In this document: one piece after another, positions 1 to 9,090 of the stretch
Layout of the letters: each line of letters begins with the position of its first letter
Position numbering within the stretch: the first letter of the stretch is position 1
The notes under the pieces: model-generated
Database searches by the model: none
What the model was told of the DNA's origin: nothing
What the model saw: only the letters and a program-made list of their open reading frames with translations
Translations under genes and position numbers: made by a program
Assembly (NCBI RefSeq): GCF_004364585.1
Contig: NZ_SOAN01000004.1
Location: 207,530 to 271,529 of the forward strand
DNA length: 64,000 nt
Reading direction: 5' to 3'
DNA from: Nesterenkonia aurantiaca
GTDB lineage: Bacteria; Actinomycetota; Actinomycetes; Actinomycetales; Micrococcaceae

Positions 1-1739
1 GGGCGCTCGTCGACCAGGACCATCATGAGGTGAACCTCAGGGTTGTTGATCTTGATCGCCTTCGCCAGGGCCTGCAGGATGATCGTCTTGCCGGCCTTGG
101 GCGGGGAGACGATCAGGCCGCGCTGACCCTTGCCGATCGGGGCGATCAGGTCGATCACGCGAGGTGCGATGTCCTTGGCGTCACCCTCCAGGCGCAGACG
201 ATCCTGCGGGTACAGCGGGACCAGCTTGCTGAACTCCACCCGGTCGGTGTTGGCCTCGGAGGGCCGGCCGTTGACGGCGTCGAGCTTCACCAGCGCGTTG
301 AACTTCGCCCGCTTCTGCGGGTTCTCACCTTCGCGAGGAGCGCGGATGTGGCCGTGAACGGCGTCGCCCTTGCGCAGGTTGTGCCGCTTGACCTGGGCCA
401 GGGACACGTAGACGTCGTTGGGTCCGGAGAGGTAGCCCGAGGTCCGCACGAAGGCGTAGTTGTCGAGCACGTCCAGGATGCCTGCCACCGGCACCAGGAC
501 GTCGTCCTCGGTGACCTCGGTGTCATCGACCTCGGGATCGCGGCCGCGACGGCGGTTGTTGCGATCACCCCGGTCATTGCGGTCAGTGCGATCGCCCCGG
601 TCATTGCGGTCGTTGCGATTGCGGCTGCGCCGGTTGCGGCGCTCCTCGTCGCGTCCACCCTCGTTGCGGTTGCTCTCGCGCCCGCCGTCGTTGCGATCGT
701 TGCGGCTGTTCTCGTTGCGGCTGCTGTCGCGCCCACCGTCGTTGCGATCGTTGCGACTGCTGTCGCGCCCACCGTCGTTTCGGTCGTTGCGGCTGCTGTC
801 GCGCCCACCGTCGTTGCGGTCGTTGCGGCTGCTCTCGCGGCCGCCGTCGTTGCGGCTGCTGTCGCGCCCGCCGTCGTTGCGGCTGTTCTCGTTGCGGTTG
901 CTCTCGCGGCCTCCGCGGCCACCGTCACGGCCGCTGTTGTCTCGATTGCGCCTTCCGCGGCCTTCGCCGTCGTTGCGCTGGCCGTTCTCCTGGCTCTGGT
1001 CCTGAGTCTGCTCGTTGGAGCCTGACTGGGAGTTCGACGGCTGCGCATCCGCCTGCTGGGCCTCGGCCTGCGCGGTGTTCTGCTGCTGGCCGCCGTTGTC
1101 CTCGCGATTGCGGTTGCGCCGGTTGCGGTTGCGTCCGCGGGGCTGGGAATCGCCGTCCTCGGCGCTGCTGCTCTCGCCAGCCTGCTGATCGTTGTTCTGC
1201 TGATCACTGTTCTGCTGATCACGGTTCTGCTGTCCACTGCGGCGATCGTTGCCGCCGCCTTCGGTGGGCGCGTTCTCGCGTGAATTCTCCCCGCGCGAGG
1301 TGCCGCTGCTCTGGGCGTTCTCGGCGACCTCGGTGCTGGAGCCGTTCTGCTCTGCGACGGACTCGCTCGCCTTGGGCTCGGCTTTGGGCTCGGCCTTGGA
1401 CCGGCGGCGGTTCGGGCGCTTCGCGGCGGGCTCCTCGGAGCCGGCGCCCTGCTGGTCGCTGCCGCCCTTGGCGGCGTCGTTCTGGCGACCTTCGGCGGCC
1501 GCCTTGTCCTGCTGCTTGTCCCGCTCGGCGACGGCGCCACCACGCTGGTGCGAGGAGATGGCCTCCACCAGGGCAGATTTGCGCATCCGCGAGCTTCCGG
1601 TGATGCCCAGCTGGGAGGCAAGCGCCTGCAGCTGAGCGAGCTTCAGACCGGCCAGCCCGGAGCTCTTGGGCTCAGGTGCAGCGGACTCGGCCTTCTCAGG
1701 GCTCTGAGTCGCAGTGGTCTCAGCGGTGGTTTCTGTCAC
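1..1739 (-). CDS. rho: Transcription termination factor Rho (C-terminus outside window)
   Basis: Hexameric RNA-dependent ATPase that ends transcription. A GTG start at 1739 has a good ribosome site (GGAAGGA) just upstream, and the frame stays open to the window edge, giving about 579 residues. An N-terminal helical Rho-N region (GLAGLKLAQLQALASQLGI) is followed by a very long low-complexity insertion (about residues 40-410). Then comes the RNA-binding cold-shock-like domain (VPVAGILDVLDNYAFVR, about residues 416-432) and the Walker A motif PPKAGKT near residue 546. The rest of the ATPase core, including Walker B and the R loop, lies outside the window. The insertion starts Ala/Glu/Lys-rich, turns Q/N-rich (about 972-1233) and ends in Arg-Asn-Asp repeats (about 670-915). 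Long arginine-rich insertions are known in actinobacterial Rho proteins; this one is extreme. It is the last gene after thrB, the usual actinobacterial order. Confidence 0.97.
   Translation of the reverse strand, partial: MTETTAETTATQSPEKAESAAPEPKSSGLAGLKLAQLQALASQLGITGSSRMRKSALVEAISSHQRGGAVAERDKQQDKAAAEGRQNDAAKGGSDQQGAGSEEPAAKRPNRRRSKAEPKAEPKASESVAEQNGSSTEVAENAQSSGTSRGENSRENAPTEGGGNDRRSGQQNRDQQNSDQQNNDQQAGESSSAEDGDSQPRGRNRNRRNRNREDNGGQQQNTAQAEAQQADAQPSNSQSGSNEQTQDQSQENGQRNDGEGRGRRNRDNSGRDGGRGGRESNRNENSRNDGGRDSSRNDGGRESSRNDRNDGGRDSSRNDRNDGGRDSSRNDRNDGGRDSSRNENSRNDRNDGGRESNRNEGGRDEERRNRRSRNRNDRNDRGDRTDRNDRGDRNNRRRGRDPEVDDTEVTEDDVLVPVAGILDVLDNYAFVRTSGYLSGPNDVYVSLAQVKRHNLRKGDAVHGHIRAPREGENPQKRAKFNALVKLDAVNGRPSEANTDRVEFSKLVPLYPQDRLRLEGDAKDIAPRVIDLIAPIGKGQRGLIVSPPKAGKTIILQALAKAIKINNPEVHLMMVLVDER
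670..915 (-). repeat. 36-bp tandem repeats coding for NDGGRDSSRNDR in Rho
   Basis: Imperfect 36-bp units lie in tandem inside the rho coding sequence. On the coding strand each encodes roughly Asn-Asp-Gly-Gly-Arg-Asp-Ser-Ser-Arg-Asn-Asp-Arg, and several copies are nearly identical. The period is a multiple of three, so copy-number change keeps the frame. There are no unique spacers between units, so this is not a CRISPR array. The product is an arginine-rich disordered segment just ahead of the RNA-binding domain. Confidence 0.85.
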
Positions 1740-2047
1740 GAAGGTTCCTTCCCCCTCGTCAGGCAGGCCCGGCGGATGCGCCGTCCTGCGGTGTCTTCAA
1801 CGGAGCGTCAGAAGTCCGTTGGCTTATTACTGTTTCTTCGCGCATCCAGCATCAGGGAGATTTCTTGCACGGTCCGCGTCCCCGGCGGGGAGTGGGATCA
1901 TCGCAGGTCGCTGCCGGATCGCTCTGTCGAGGAATCGGCACCGTCCAGCGCTCAGGAAAAAAGCGCGGCTTGCGCGAAGGAACATCATGGTGATCTCTTA
2001 GAGGCCGATTCGACCGGCCCGGCAGAGCGAGCGTGCGCAGCACGCCG
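1740..2047 (-). other. thrB-rho intergenic region, rho 5' leader
   Basis: A 308-bp gap between the thrB stop and the rho start. Read on the minus strand, it begins with a small GC hairpin followed by six U (1957-1975), a possible weak terminator for the thr operon. An AT-rich hexamer TAATAA (1829-1824) could be the -10 of a rho promoter; no convincing -35 is seen. A long untranslated leader would allow the autoregulation known for rho in other bacteria, but I see no specific attenuator. A short open frame in it (about 1826-1989) is not convincing. Confidence 0.4.
1957..1975 (-). terminator. Possible intrinsic terminator after thrB
   Basis: On the minus strand a short hairpin, GCGC-AAGCC-GCGC, is followed directly by six T. 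The stem is only four to five GC pairs, so it may be weak. It lies about 75 bp downstream of the thrB stop codon and upstream of the putative rho promoter. Confidence 0.35.
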
Positions 2048-3181
2048 TCAACGCTGATGTGCCTCCACTGTAACACCAGAGCCGGCGATCGGCAGGATTG
2101 AGGGGGTGAACACGTGACCCTGCGCGTCGGGACCGCCGAGCGCGGAGATACGCTGCGCCGCGGCGCTGGCCTGGGCGTCGGAATCGGCAAGCACCAGCAC
2201 TGAGGGTCCTGCGCCGGAGATCACGGCGGCGAACCCGGCGGCCCGGAGCCCGTCCACCAGGGCCATGGATCCGGGGAAGGCGGGACGGCGCTGCTGCTGG
2301 TGCAACGCGTCTTCGGTGGCGTCGAGCAGCAGCTCCGGTGCGCTGGTCAGGGCGTGGACCAGCAGCGCGGCACGCGCAGAGTTCTGCGCGGCGGCGGAGT
2401 GATCGATCTGCGCCGGGAGCAGATCGCGCGCCACCTGGGTGGACTGCTCGAAGTTCGGCACGGCCACGACGGTGCGCAGCCGCGGGTGCGGAAGCAGCGG
2501 TGCGGTGCGGAACGCCCCGTCGCCGGTGTCGAGGGTGGATCTGCGCACCTCTGACCCGGAGGACAGCGCGTTCGGGGCGTCCTGCCAGGAGATCGCCACT
2601 CCCCCGCGCAGCGCCGGTACGTAGTTGTCCGGGTGGCCCTCGATCCGGGAACCGATCTGCAGCTTCTCGTCCTCGCTCAAGCCCTCTGGCAGCAACGTGT
2701 CCGCGGTCATCACCGCGGAGGCGACCGCGGCGGCTGAGGAGCCGAGTCCGCGGCTGTGCGGAATGTTGTTGACCGCGCGGACCTCAAGGTCCGGGAGGCT
2801 GAAGCCTTTGGCGTTGAGGATCTTCTCGACCAGGGTGACCACCAGATGGGAGGCGTCACGGGGCAGCGTCTCGGAGCCCTCGCCCTCCACGGTGATCTGC
2901 ACCTGGGCCTGCGCACCGCGCCGCGGGGCGGCATGGACGGTGATCTCATCGAAGAGTCCCAGGGCCAGGCCCATGCTGTCGTAGCCCGGGCCGAGATTCG
3001 CCGACGTGGCGGGCACCCTGAGGTGGAAGGACATCGGCGCGCTCAGCGGCTCGCGCAGCTGAGGCGACTCGTGATTCCCAGCCGCGTTCCCCGCCGACGG
3101 CGGAGTGGCCGCCGAAGGGGCCAGGGCCTCCTCCGGGGCGAGGCCCTGACCGAGTTTATGCATGCTGGACTGCCCGCTCAC
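2048..3181 (-). CDS. thrB: Homoserine kinase
   Basis: Phosphorylates homoserine with ATP to O-phosphohomoserine, the committed step to threonine. It is a GHMP-family kinase with the family motif PATSANLGPGYD (about 57-68), the phosphate-binding loop PHSRGLGSSAAA (141-152) and the C-terminal GAGPSVLVL motif. From the GTG at 3181 the protein has 377 residues, longer than the usual 300-320. The first 49 residues are low-complexity and unlike the family, so translation may really start at the ATG at 3034 (MSFHLRVPATS). The GTG lies only 5 bp after the thrC stop, suggesting coupling. The gene is co-directional with hom and thrC in a threonine operon. Confidence 0.95.
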   Translation of the reverse strand: MSGQSSMHKLGQGLAPEEALAPSAATPPSAGNAAGNHESPQLREPLSAPMSFHLRVPATSANLGPGYDSMGLALGLFDEITVHAAPRRGAQAQVQITVEGEGSETLPRDASHLVVTLVEKILNAKGFSLPDLEVRAVNNIPHSRGLGSSAAAVASAVMTADTLLPEGLSEDEKLQIGSRIEGHPDNYVPALRGGVAISWQDAPNALSSGSEVRRSTLDTGDGAFRTAPLLPHPRLRTVVAVPNFEQSTQVARDLLPAQIDHSAAAQNSARAALLVHALTSAPELLLDATEDALHQQQRRPAFPGSMALVDGLRAAGFAAVISGAGPSVLVLADSDAQASAAAQRISALGGPDAQGHVFTPSILPIAGSGVTVEAHQR

Positions 3182-3186
3182 GAGGA

Positions 3187-4296
3187 TCAGAGCCCCAGCT
3201 GCCGGGCCACGGTCTCGACGTCCTGCGGGACCATGGTCGGGGTGACGTCGGAGCCGTCGGCGTTCTTCAGCGCCCAGTCGGGGTCCTTCAGACCGTGACC
3301 GGTCACCGTGATGACGATCGTCTTATCCGCAGGGACCTCGCCGGCAGAGTGCTTCTTGATCAGTCCGGCGACGCCGGCGGCCGAGGCGGGTTCCACGAAG
3401 ACGCCCTCCTTCGCGGAAAGCCAGCGGTGCGCGGTGAGGATCTCCTGATCGGTCACCGACTCGATGACTCCCGCGGACTGGTCGCGAGCAGCCTCCGCCT
3501 TCTCCCAGGAGGCCGGATTGCCGATCCGGATGGCCGTCGCGACCGTCTCCGGCTCGGTCACCGGGTGACCCATGACGATGGGCGCTGCGCCCTCTGCCTG
3601 GAAGCCCCACATGATCGGGGTGTGGCTGGACACCGGGGCGAGCTCCGCGCCGTCGGCACCCTCGTAGGGGTTGGTCCAGGGCCGGGAATACTCCTGGTAA
3701 CCCTTCCAGTACGCGGTGATGTTCCCGGCGTTGCCCACCGGGAGCAGGTGGTAGTCCGGCGCGTCGCCGAGTGCGTCCACGACCTCGAAGGCGCCGGTCT
3801 TCTGGCCTTCGATGCGTGCCGGATTCACCGAGTTCACCAGGAACACCGGGTAGTTCTCGGAGAGCTTGCGAGCGATGTCGAGGCAGCCGTCGAAGTTGCC
3901 GTCCACCTGAATCAGCTCGGCCCCGTGGGCGACCGCCTGGGAGAGCTTGCCCATCGCGATCTTCCCCGCCGGCACCAACACCGCACAGGTCAGTCCGGCC
4001 TGGGTCGCGTAGGCCGCGGCGGAGGCGGAGGTGTTGCCGGTGGAGGCGCAGACCACGGCCTTGGCGCCTTCGGCCACCGCGGCGGTGATCGCCATCGTCA
4101 TGCCGCGGTCTTTGAAGGATCCGGTGGGGTTCATCCCCTCGACCTTCAGGTAGACCGTGCCGGAGACCAGCTCGGAGAGCGCCGGGGCGTAGACCAGCGG
4201 GGTGCCGCCCTCTCCCAGGGTGATGACCTCGGTGGTCTGCTCCACGGGGAGTCGGTCTGCGTATTCACGGATGACTCCGCGCCATTGGTGCGCCAC
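3187..4296 (-). CDS. thrC: Threonine synthase
   Basis: Converts O-phosphohomoserine to threonine and phosphate with pyridoxal phosphate. At 369 residues it belongs to the short threonine synthase class related to threonine dehydratase and typical of actinobacteria. The PLP lysine is in GSFKDRG (Lys62), and the [12 protein letters not shown] and [14 protein letters not shown] segments form the phosphate and cofactor loops. The GTG start at 4296 has AAGGAG 8 bp upstream. It sits between hom and thrB on one strand, forming hom-thrC-thrB. Confidence 0.97.
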   Translation of the reverse strand: MAHQWRGVIREYADRLPVEQTTEVITLGEGGTPLVYAPALSELVSGTVYLKVEGMNPTGSFKDRGMTMAITAAVAEGAKAVVCASTGNTSASAAAYATQAGLTCAVLVPAGKIAMGKLSQAVAHGAELIQVDGNFDGCLDIARKLSENYPVFLVNSVNPARIEGQKTGAFEVVDALGDAPDYHLLPVGNAGNITAYWKGYQEYSRPWTNPYEGADGAELAPVSSHTPIMWGFQAEGAAPIVMGHPVTEPETVATAIRIGNPASWEKAEAARDQSAGVIESVTDQEILTAHRWLSAKEGVFVEPASAAGVAGLIKKHSAGEVPADKTIVITVTGHGLKDPDWALKNADGSDVTPTMVPQDVETVARQLGL

Positions 4297-4356
4297 GGTG
4301 GGTGCTCCTTCATCGTCAAGCGGGTGGGATCTGCTCGGGCGGGGATGGGCCCAGGG

Positions 4357-5709
4357 CTACTGCTCGACCTCAACGCGCAGCACCGAGTTCACTGACTTGA
4401 CCACGTCCAGGGCCCGCAGTGTGGACACGGTGTCGGAGAGGTCCTTCTCCTTGGCCAGGTGGGTCACGATCTGCACGACGGCGCCGCGCTCCCGGGCCGC
4501 CTCGGTGTCCACCTCGCCGTCGCTGGAGACGCTGCCGGGCTGTCGCATCGACTCGATGGAGACGTGATGATCGGCCAGCACGCGGGCGACCTCGGCGATG
4601 ACACCCTCACGATCAGCGACTTCCATATCAATGTAGTACTGGGTGTGGGCCTCATCCACCGGGAGCGCGCGGACGGACTGGGAGTCGCTGCTGGTGTCGG
4701 TGGTCCCGGGGTGCTCCGGGCCGCTGTGCAGCCGGCGCGCCACGGAGACCACATCGCCCATGATGGCCGAGGAGGTCGGCAGCCCGCCGGCGCCCTGGCC
4801 GTAGAACATGAGCTCTCCAGCATTCTCGGCGACCACGAAGACCGCGTTGAAGGCGCCGCGGACACTGGCCAGCGGGTGGGTGCGGGGCAGCAGGGTGGGG
4901 TGGACGCGCAGGATGGCGCCGTCATCGTTCTTCTCCACGATCGCCAGCAGCTTGATCACGTACCCGGAGGCTGCCGCGGCCTCGATGTCCTCGGCAGTGA
5001 CCGAGGAGATGCCCTCGCAGTAGACGTCATGGATGTCGAAGGGCGCGTGGAACGCCAGCGCACCGAGGATCGCTGCCTTGGCGGCGGCGTCGTGGCCCTC
5101 GACGTCGGCGGTCGGGTCGGCCTCGGCATACCCGAGCCGCTGAGCCTCGAGCAGCGCGTCGTAGAACGCGGCGCCGGTGGAGTCCATCTGGTCCAGGATG
5201 TAGTTGGTGGTGCCGTTGACGATGCCCATCACCTTGGTGATCCGGTCACCGGAGAGCGACTCCTGGATCGGGCGCAGGATCGGGATGGCACCGCCGACCG
5301 CGGCTTCGAAGCGCAGCAGCGCCCCGGACTCGGCGGCGGCCTGGCTGAGCTTGCCGCCCTGGACCGCGAGCAGCGCCTTGTTCCCGGTCACCACGGCGGT
5401 GCCGGCGCGCAGGGCGCGCTCCACCAGGGTGCCGGCGGGCTCGATCCCGCCCATCAGTTCGATGATCAGGTCGGCCTCGTCCACCAGCGCCTCGGCGTCG
5501 GTGGTCAGCAGCTCGCCGGGGATCTTCCAGTCACGCGGGGCCTCGACGTCGCGCACGGCGACGCCGATCAGCTTGACCGGGGCCCCCACGCGCGAAGAGA
5601 TCAGCGCCCGGCCCTCGACCAGAGTGCGTGCGACCTGGGCGCCGACGTTGCCGGCGCCGAGCAGGCCGATCTTCAGCGGCTCGGCGGTGCTCTTTGCTGC
5701 GGACATCAT
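4357..5709 (-). CDS. hom: Homoserine dehydrogenase with ACT domain
   Basis: Reduces aspartate semialdehyde to homoserine, the branch point to threonine and methionine. The N-terminal Rossmann fold carries GLLGAGNVG (15-23), the catalytic part carries GIVNGTTNYILDQM, and a C-terminal ACT domain (about 355-450, YYIDMEVADREGVIAEVA) is the usual site of threonine feedback. The 450-residue length fits the actinobacterial monofunctional enzyme. Two adjacent ATG codons (5709 and 5706) compete; the GAGG ribosome site is better spaced for the second. It is the first gene of hom-thrC-thrB and lies about 50 bp after lysA. Confidence 0.97.
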   Translation of the reverse strand: MMSAAKSTAEPLKIGLLGAGNVGAQVARTLVEGRALISSRVGAPVKLIGVAVRDVEAPRDWKIPGELLTTDAEALVDEADLIIELMGGIEPAGTLVERALRAGTAVVTGNKALLAVQGGKLSQAAAESGALLRFEAAVGGAIPILRPIQESLSGDRITKVMGIVNGTTNYILDQMDSTGAAFYDALLEAQRLGYAEADPTADVEGHDAAAKAAILGALAFHAPFDIHDVYCEGISSVTAEDIEAAAASGYVIKLLAIVEKNDDGAILRVHPTLLPRTHPLASVRGAFNAVFVVAENAGELMFYGQGAGGLPTSSAIMGDVVSVARRLHSGPEHPGTTDTSSDSQSVRALPVDEAHTQYYIDMEVADREGVIAEVARVLADHHVSIESMRQPGSVSSDGEVDTEAARERGAVVQIVTHLAKEKDLSDTVSTLRALDVVKSVNSVLRVEVEQ

Positions 5710-5762
5710 GACCTCAATCCCTTGTGCCTGTTCGGTTTCCGGCGCTGCGCGCGCGCTGTGTG

Positions 5763-7274
5763 TCAGCCTGCGGCAAAGCCGGTGTCGCGCCCGAGCATCT
5801 CCTGCTCGGTCTCTCGGCGGATGAGCACCTGGGAGGCGCCGTCTGCGACGGCGACCACCGCGGGTCGAGTCAGGTAGTTGTAGTTGCTCGACAGCGAGTG
5901 GCAGTACGCGCCGGTGGCGGGAACGGCAAGGAGATCATCCCGGGCCGTCGCCGTCGGCAAGTATACGTTTCGCACGACGATGTCGCCGGACTCGCAGTGT
6001 TTGCCCACGATGCGAGACAGCGCATGGTCTCCGGTCACCCGGCGTGAGGCCAGCACCGCAGAATAGTCCGCGTCGTAGAGGACGCCGCGGGCGTTGTCGC
6101 TCATGCCGCCGTCCACGGCCACGTAGCGCCTGGAGGTGGTGCTGCCGTCGGGCGCGTCGACCTGGACGTCCTTCTGCACGCCGACCCGGTACAGCGTGAC
6201 CCCGGCAGGTCCGACGATCGCTCGGCCGGGCTCGATCGAGATCCGCGGCACGCGCAGCGCGTGCTCCGCGCAGGCCTGCTTGACCGTGGCGGCCAGCGCG
6301 GCCGCGATGGATTCGGGGTGCCGCGGGGTGTCGGCCTCGGTGTAGGCGATCCCGTGGCCGCCGCCGAGGTCGAGCTCTGGCAGCTCCACGCCGTAGGCCG
6401 AATGCAGACTGGCCAGGAAGGTGATGAGCTTCTGCGCCGCCAGCTCGAAACCGGCGGGTTCGAAGATCTGCGAGCCGATATGGGCGTGCAGGCCGCGCAG
6501 CTCGACGCCGGGGAGCTGGAGGGCGCGCGAGGCCGCGGTCCAGGCCGGTGACCCGAGGTAGGGGTTGGCTGGTGTCGAGGGGGTGCCGTCTGCGTCCGTG
6601 CTGGGCGCACCGGCGCTCGGGGTCAGCGAGAGGCCGAACTTCTGATCCTCGTGCGCGGTGGCGATGTATTCGTGGGTGGAGGCGTGCACGCCGGGAGTCA
6701 GCCGCAGCATGACCGGGGCGCGGGTGCCGGCTGCCACGGCGAGCCTGGAGATCCGTTCCAGCTCATCCAGGGAATCGGCGATGATCCGCCCGATCCCGGC
6801 GTCCAGGGCGCGCTGGATCTCGGCGTCGGACTTGTTGTTCCCGTGCAGGCCTATCTTCTCCGGCGGGACCCCGCCGGCCAGGGCGAGGGCGAGCTCGCCG
6901 CCGGAGGCAGTGTCCACGCAGAGGCCCTCCTGCACGGCCCAGCCAGCCACATGGGTGCTCAGGAAGGCCTTGCCGGCGTAGAACACATCCACCTCAGCCT
7001 CTGGGGCGAAGGCGGCACTGAAAGCCTCGCGGAAGCTGCGGGCTCGGGCGCGGAAGTCCGCCTCGGAGAGCACATAGAGCGGAGTGCCGTGCTGGGCGGC
7101 GAGGGTCTCCACGTCGACTCCGCCGATGACCAGGCGGCCCTCGGCGTCGCGGTGCGCGTCGGCCGGAAGCAGCGCGGCCTCGAGGTCATCGGTGTCCCGG
7201 CGGGCGGTCAGCCACGACGGAGCCAGCGGGTGCGCGCGCGGGGCGGAGCCATGCTGCGCAGACCCGTCCTGCAC
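5763..7274 (-). CDS. lysA: Diaminopimelate decarboxylase
   Basis: PLP enzyme that decarboxylates meso-diaminopimelate to lysine. The Schiff-base lysine is in VFYAGKAF (Lys102). The HIGSQI and GGGHGIAY loops bind phosphate, and GKHCESGD carries the active-site cysteine and acidic residue from the partner subunit. The start is the GTG at 7274: GGAGG lies 5 bp upstream, and no other start codon occurs between it and the argS stop, which lies in the same frame. The length of 503 residues exceeds the usual 420-470 because of an N-terminal extension and a short Pro/Thr/Ser insertion (about 228-245). The argS-lysA-hom order is typical of actinobacteria. Confidence 0.97.
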   Translation of the reverse strand: MQDGSAQHGSAPRAHPLAPSWLTARRDTDDLEAALLPADAHRDAEGRLVIGGVDVETLAAQHGTPLYVLSEADFRARARSFREAFSAAFAPEAEVDVFYAGKAFLSTHVAGWAVQEGLCVDTASGGELALALAGGVPPEKIGLHGNNKSDAEIQRALDAGIGRIIADSLDELERISRLAVAAGTRAPVMLRLTPGVHASTHEYIATAHEDQKFGLSLTPSAGAPSTDADGTPSTPANPYLGSPAWTAASRALQLPGVELRGLHAHIGSQIFEPAGFELAAQKLITFLASLHSAYGVELPELDLGGGHGIAYTEADTPRHPESIAAALAATVKQACAEHALRVPRISIEPGRAIVGPAGVTLYRVGVQKDVQVDAPDGSTTSRRYVAVDGGMSDNARGVLYDADYSAVLASRRVTGDHALSRIVGKHCESGDIVVRNVYLPTATARDDLLAVPATGAYCHSLSSNYNYLTRPAVVAVADGASQVLIRRETEQEMLGRDTGFAAG

Positions 7275-7358
7275 GGAGGCCTCCAGGGTGGGGCTCTCCG
7301 CGGTGGAGTTCTCCGAGGAGGGGCGGGACGTGGGTGAGCCGGGAGTCGTGATGAGGGT

Positions 7359-9014
7359 TCACATCCTTTCGGGTGCGGTGACGCCGAGCAGCGCCAGTCC
7401 GTTGCGCAACACCTGGGCGGTGGCGTCGTTGAGCCAGAGCCGGGTGCGGTTGAGGTCGGTGACCGGGTCCTGGACGCCGTCGGGGCTGACGCTGGGCGCC
7501 ATCCGACAGACGGCGTACCAGCCGTGGTAGGCGCTGGCCAGGGATTCCAGGTAGCGCGCCACCCGGTGAGGTTCGCGCAGCTCGGCGGCCGAGGAGACCA
7601 CGGAGGTGAAGCGCCCCAGCTGGGAGAGCAGCTCCTCCTCGGTCTCATGGGTCAGCAGGCTTGCGTCGAAGCCCTCGCGGTCGACCCCGGCGGCCTCGGC
7701 GTTGCGGGCGGCGTTGCGGGACCGGGCGTGGGCGTACTGGACGTAGAAGACCGGGTTGTCATTGGTCCGCGACTGCAGCAGCTCCGGGTCCACGTCGATC
7801 GGTGAATTGGCAGGGAACCGGGCCAGGGTATAGCGCAGCGCATCGGTGCCGAGCCATTCGATGAGGTCGGTGAGCGCGATGATGTTGCCGGCCCGCTTGG
7901 AGAGCTTCGCTCCGCGGATGGACATCAGCTGCCCGATGAGCACCTCGATGTTGCGCTGCGGATCGTCCCCGGCGCAGGCGGCGATGGCCTTGAGCCGGGA
8001 GACGTAGCCGTGGTGGTCCGCGCCGAGCAGGTAGATCTTCTCGGTGAAGCCGCGCTCGCGCTTGGAGAGGTAGTAGGCGGCGTCGGCGGCGAAGTAGGTG
8101 GGCTCGCCGTCGGCCTTGAACAGCACCCGGTCCTTGTCGTCGCCGAAGTCGGTGGTGCGCAGCCAGACGGCGCCGTCGCGGTCCTCGATGTGGCCCTGCT
8201 CGCGCAGGGTCTCCACGGCGGCGGCAACCTTGCCCTCGGCGTGCAGCGCCTGCTCGGAGTAGAACACGTCGAAGTGCACGCCGAAAGCGGTCAGCGTGTC
8301 CTTGATCTGGCCCATCTGCGCCTGGTAGCCCAGTTCGCGCACGATCGGCAGCGCCTCCTCGCGGGGCATGTCCTTGACGTCCGGGCGGGCGGCCAGGATC
8401 TCCTCGGCCAGCTCGATGACGTAGTCGCCGGGGTAACCGCCCTCGGGGACGTCTTCGCCGTGGATCCGGGAGAGCACCGAATGGCCGAAGACGTTCATCT
8501 GGTTGCCGGCGTCGTTGACGTAGTACTCGTTGGCGACCGTGGCGCCGGAGGCGCGCAGCAGCCTGCCGATCGCGTCACCGAGGGCGGCCCACCGGGTGTG
8601 TCCGATGTGCAGCGGCCCGGTCGGATTCGCGGAGACGAACTCGACGTTGACGCTGCGCCCAGCAAGCGCGGTGTTGTGCCCGAAGGTGTCTCCGGCTTCG
8701 ACGATGGTGCGGGCCAGCTCGCCGGCCGCGGCGGAGTCCACGGTGATGTTGATGAACCCTGGGCCGGCGATCTCGATGCGCTCCACGCCGGGGGCCTGCT
8801 GAAGCCGGGCGCCGAGAACCTCGGCGAAGGCACGCGGGGGCATCCCGGCCTTCTTGGCCAGCTGCAGGGCGATGGTGGTGGCCCAGTCGCCGTGCTCGCG
8901 ATTCTTGGGGCGCTCGATGACGACGTTCTCGGGGAGATCGACGGTGAGCTCACCGGCTTCGACAGCTTCGGCGAGCGCGCTCTTGACAACGGTGGAGAGT
9001 TCTTCGGGAGTCAC
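7359..9014 (-). CDS. argS: Arginine-tRNA ligase
   Basis: Class I aminoacyl-tRNA synthetase that charges tRNA-Arg. It shows an N-terminal arginyl-tRNA synthetase-specific domain (about 1-110), the ATP-binding motif NPTGPLHIGHTRWA (HIGH at 136-139), a Rossmann core with ADHHGYVSRLKA, and a C-terminal DALR helical anticodon-binding domain ending at the stop. The 551 residues match the family. The class signature KMSKR appears as AKLSKRAG. The start is the GTG at 9014. It is the first gene of the argS-lysA-hom-thrC-thrB run and lies 76 bp after the LysE-type gene on the same strand. Confidence 0.97.
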   Translation of the reverse strand: MTPEELSTVVKSALAEAVEAGELTVDLPENVVIERPKNREHGDWATTIALQLAKKAGMPPRAFAEVLGARLQQAPGVERIEIAGPGFINITVDSAAAGELARTIVEAGDTFGHNTALAGRSVNVEFVSANPTGPLHIGHTRWAALGDAIGRLLRASGATVANEYYVNDAGNQMNVFGHSVLSRIHGEDVPEGGYPGDYVIELAEEILAARPDVKDMPREEALPIVRELGYQAQMGQIKDTLTAFGVHFDVFYSEQALHAEGKVAAAVETLREQGHIEDRDGAVWLRTTDFGDDKDRVLFKADGEPTYFAADAAYYLSKRERGFTEKIYLLGADHHGYVSRLKAIAACAGDDPQRNIEVLIGQLMSIRGAKLSKRAGNIIALTDLIEWLGTDALRYTLARFPANSPIDVDPELLQSRTNDNPVFYVQYAHARSRNAARNAEAAGVDREGFDASLLTHETEEELLSQLGRFTSVVSSAAELREPHRVARYLESLASAYHGWYAVCRMAPSVSPDGVQDPVTDLNRTRLWLNDATAQVLRNGLALLGVTAPERM

Positions 9015-9090
9015 CGGAACAGTCTACGGGGTTCGCCCCGGGAGCCGGGTCTCGACTTGGATGCGCCTTGAGGCCGATCGCTGGGCCGGA

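Noticed and set aside
670..915. CRISPR-like regular repeats
   Set aside because: The units are contiguous, 36 bp, without unique spacers, and encode an in-frame Rho segment.
30..1025. Long plus-strand open frame across rho coding Val/Ala repeats
   Set aside because: It is the antisense image of the repeat region of rho; the minus-strand frame matches Rho exactly, with a ribosome site and start.
1826..1989. Possible leader peptide in the rho upstream region
   Set aside because: Its composition is not protein-like after the first residues, it runs over the possible terminator and promoter, and no clear ribosome site precedes it.
9015..9090. T-box or other riboswitch ahead of argS
   Set aside because: The gap is only 76 bp, with no T-box sequence or anti-terminator pairing.
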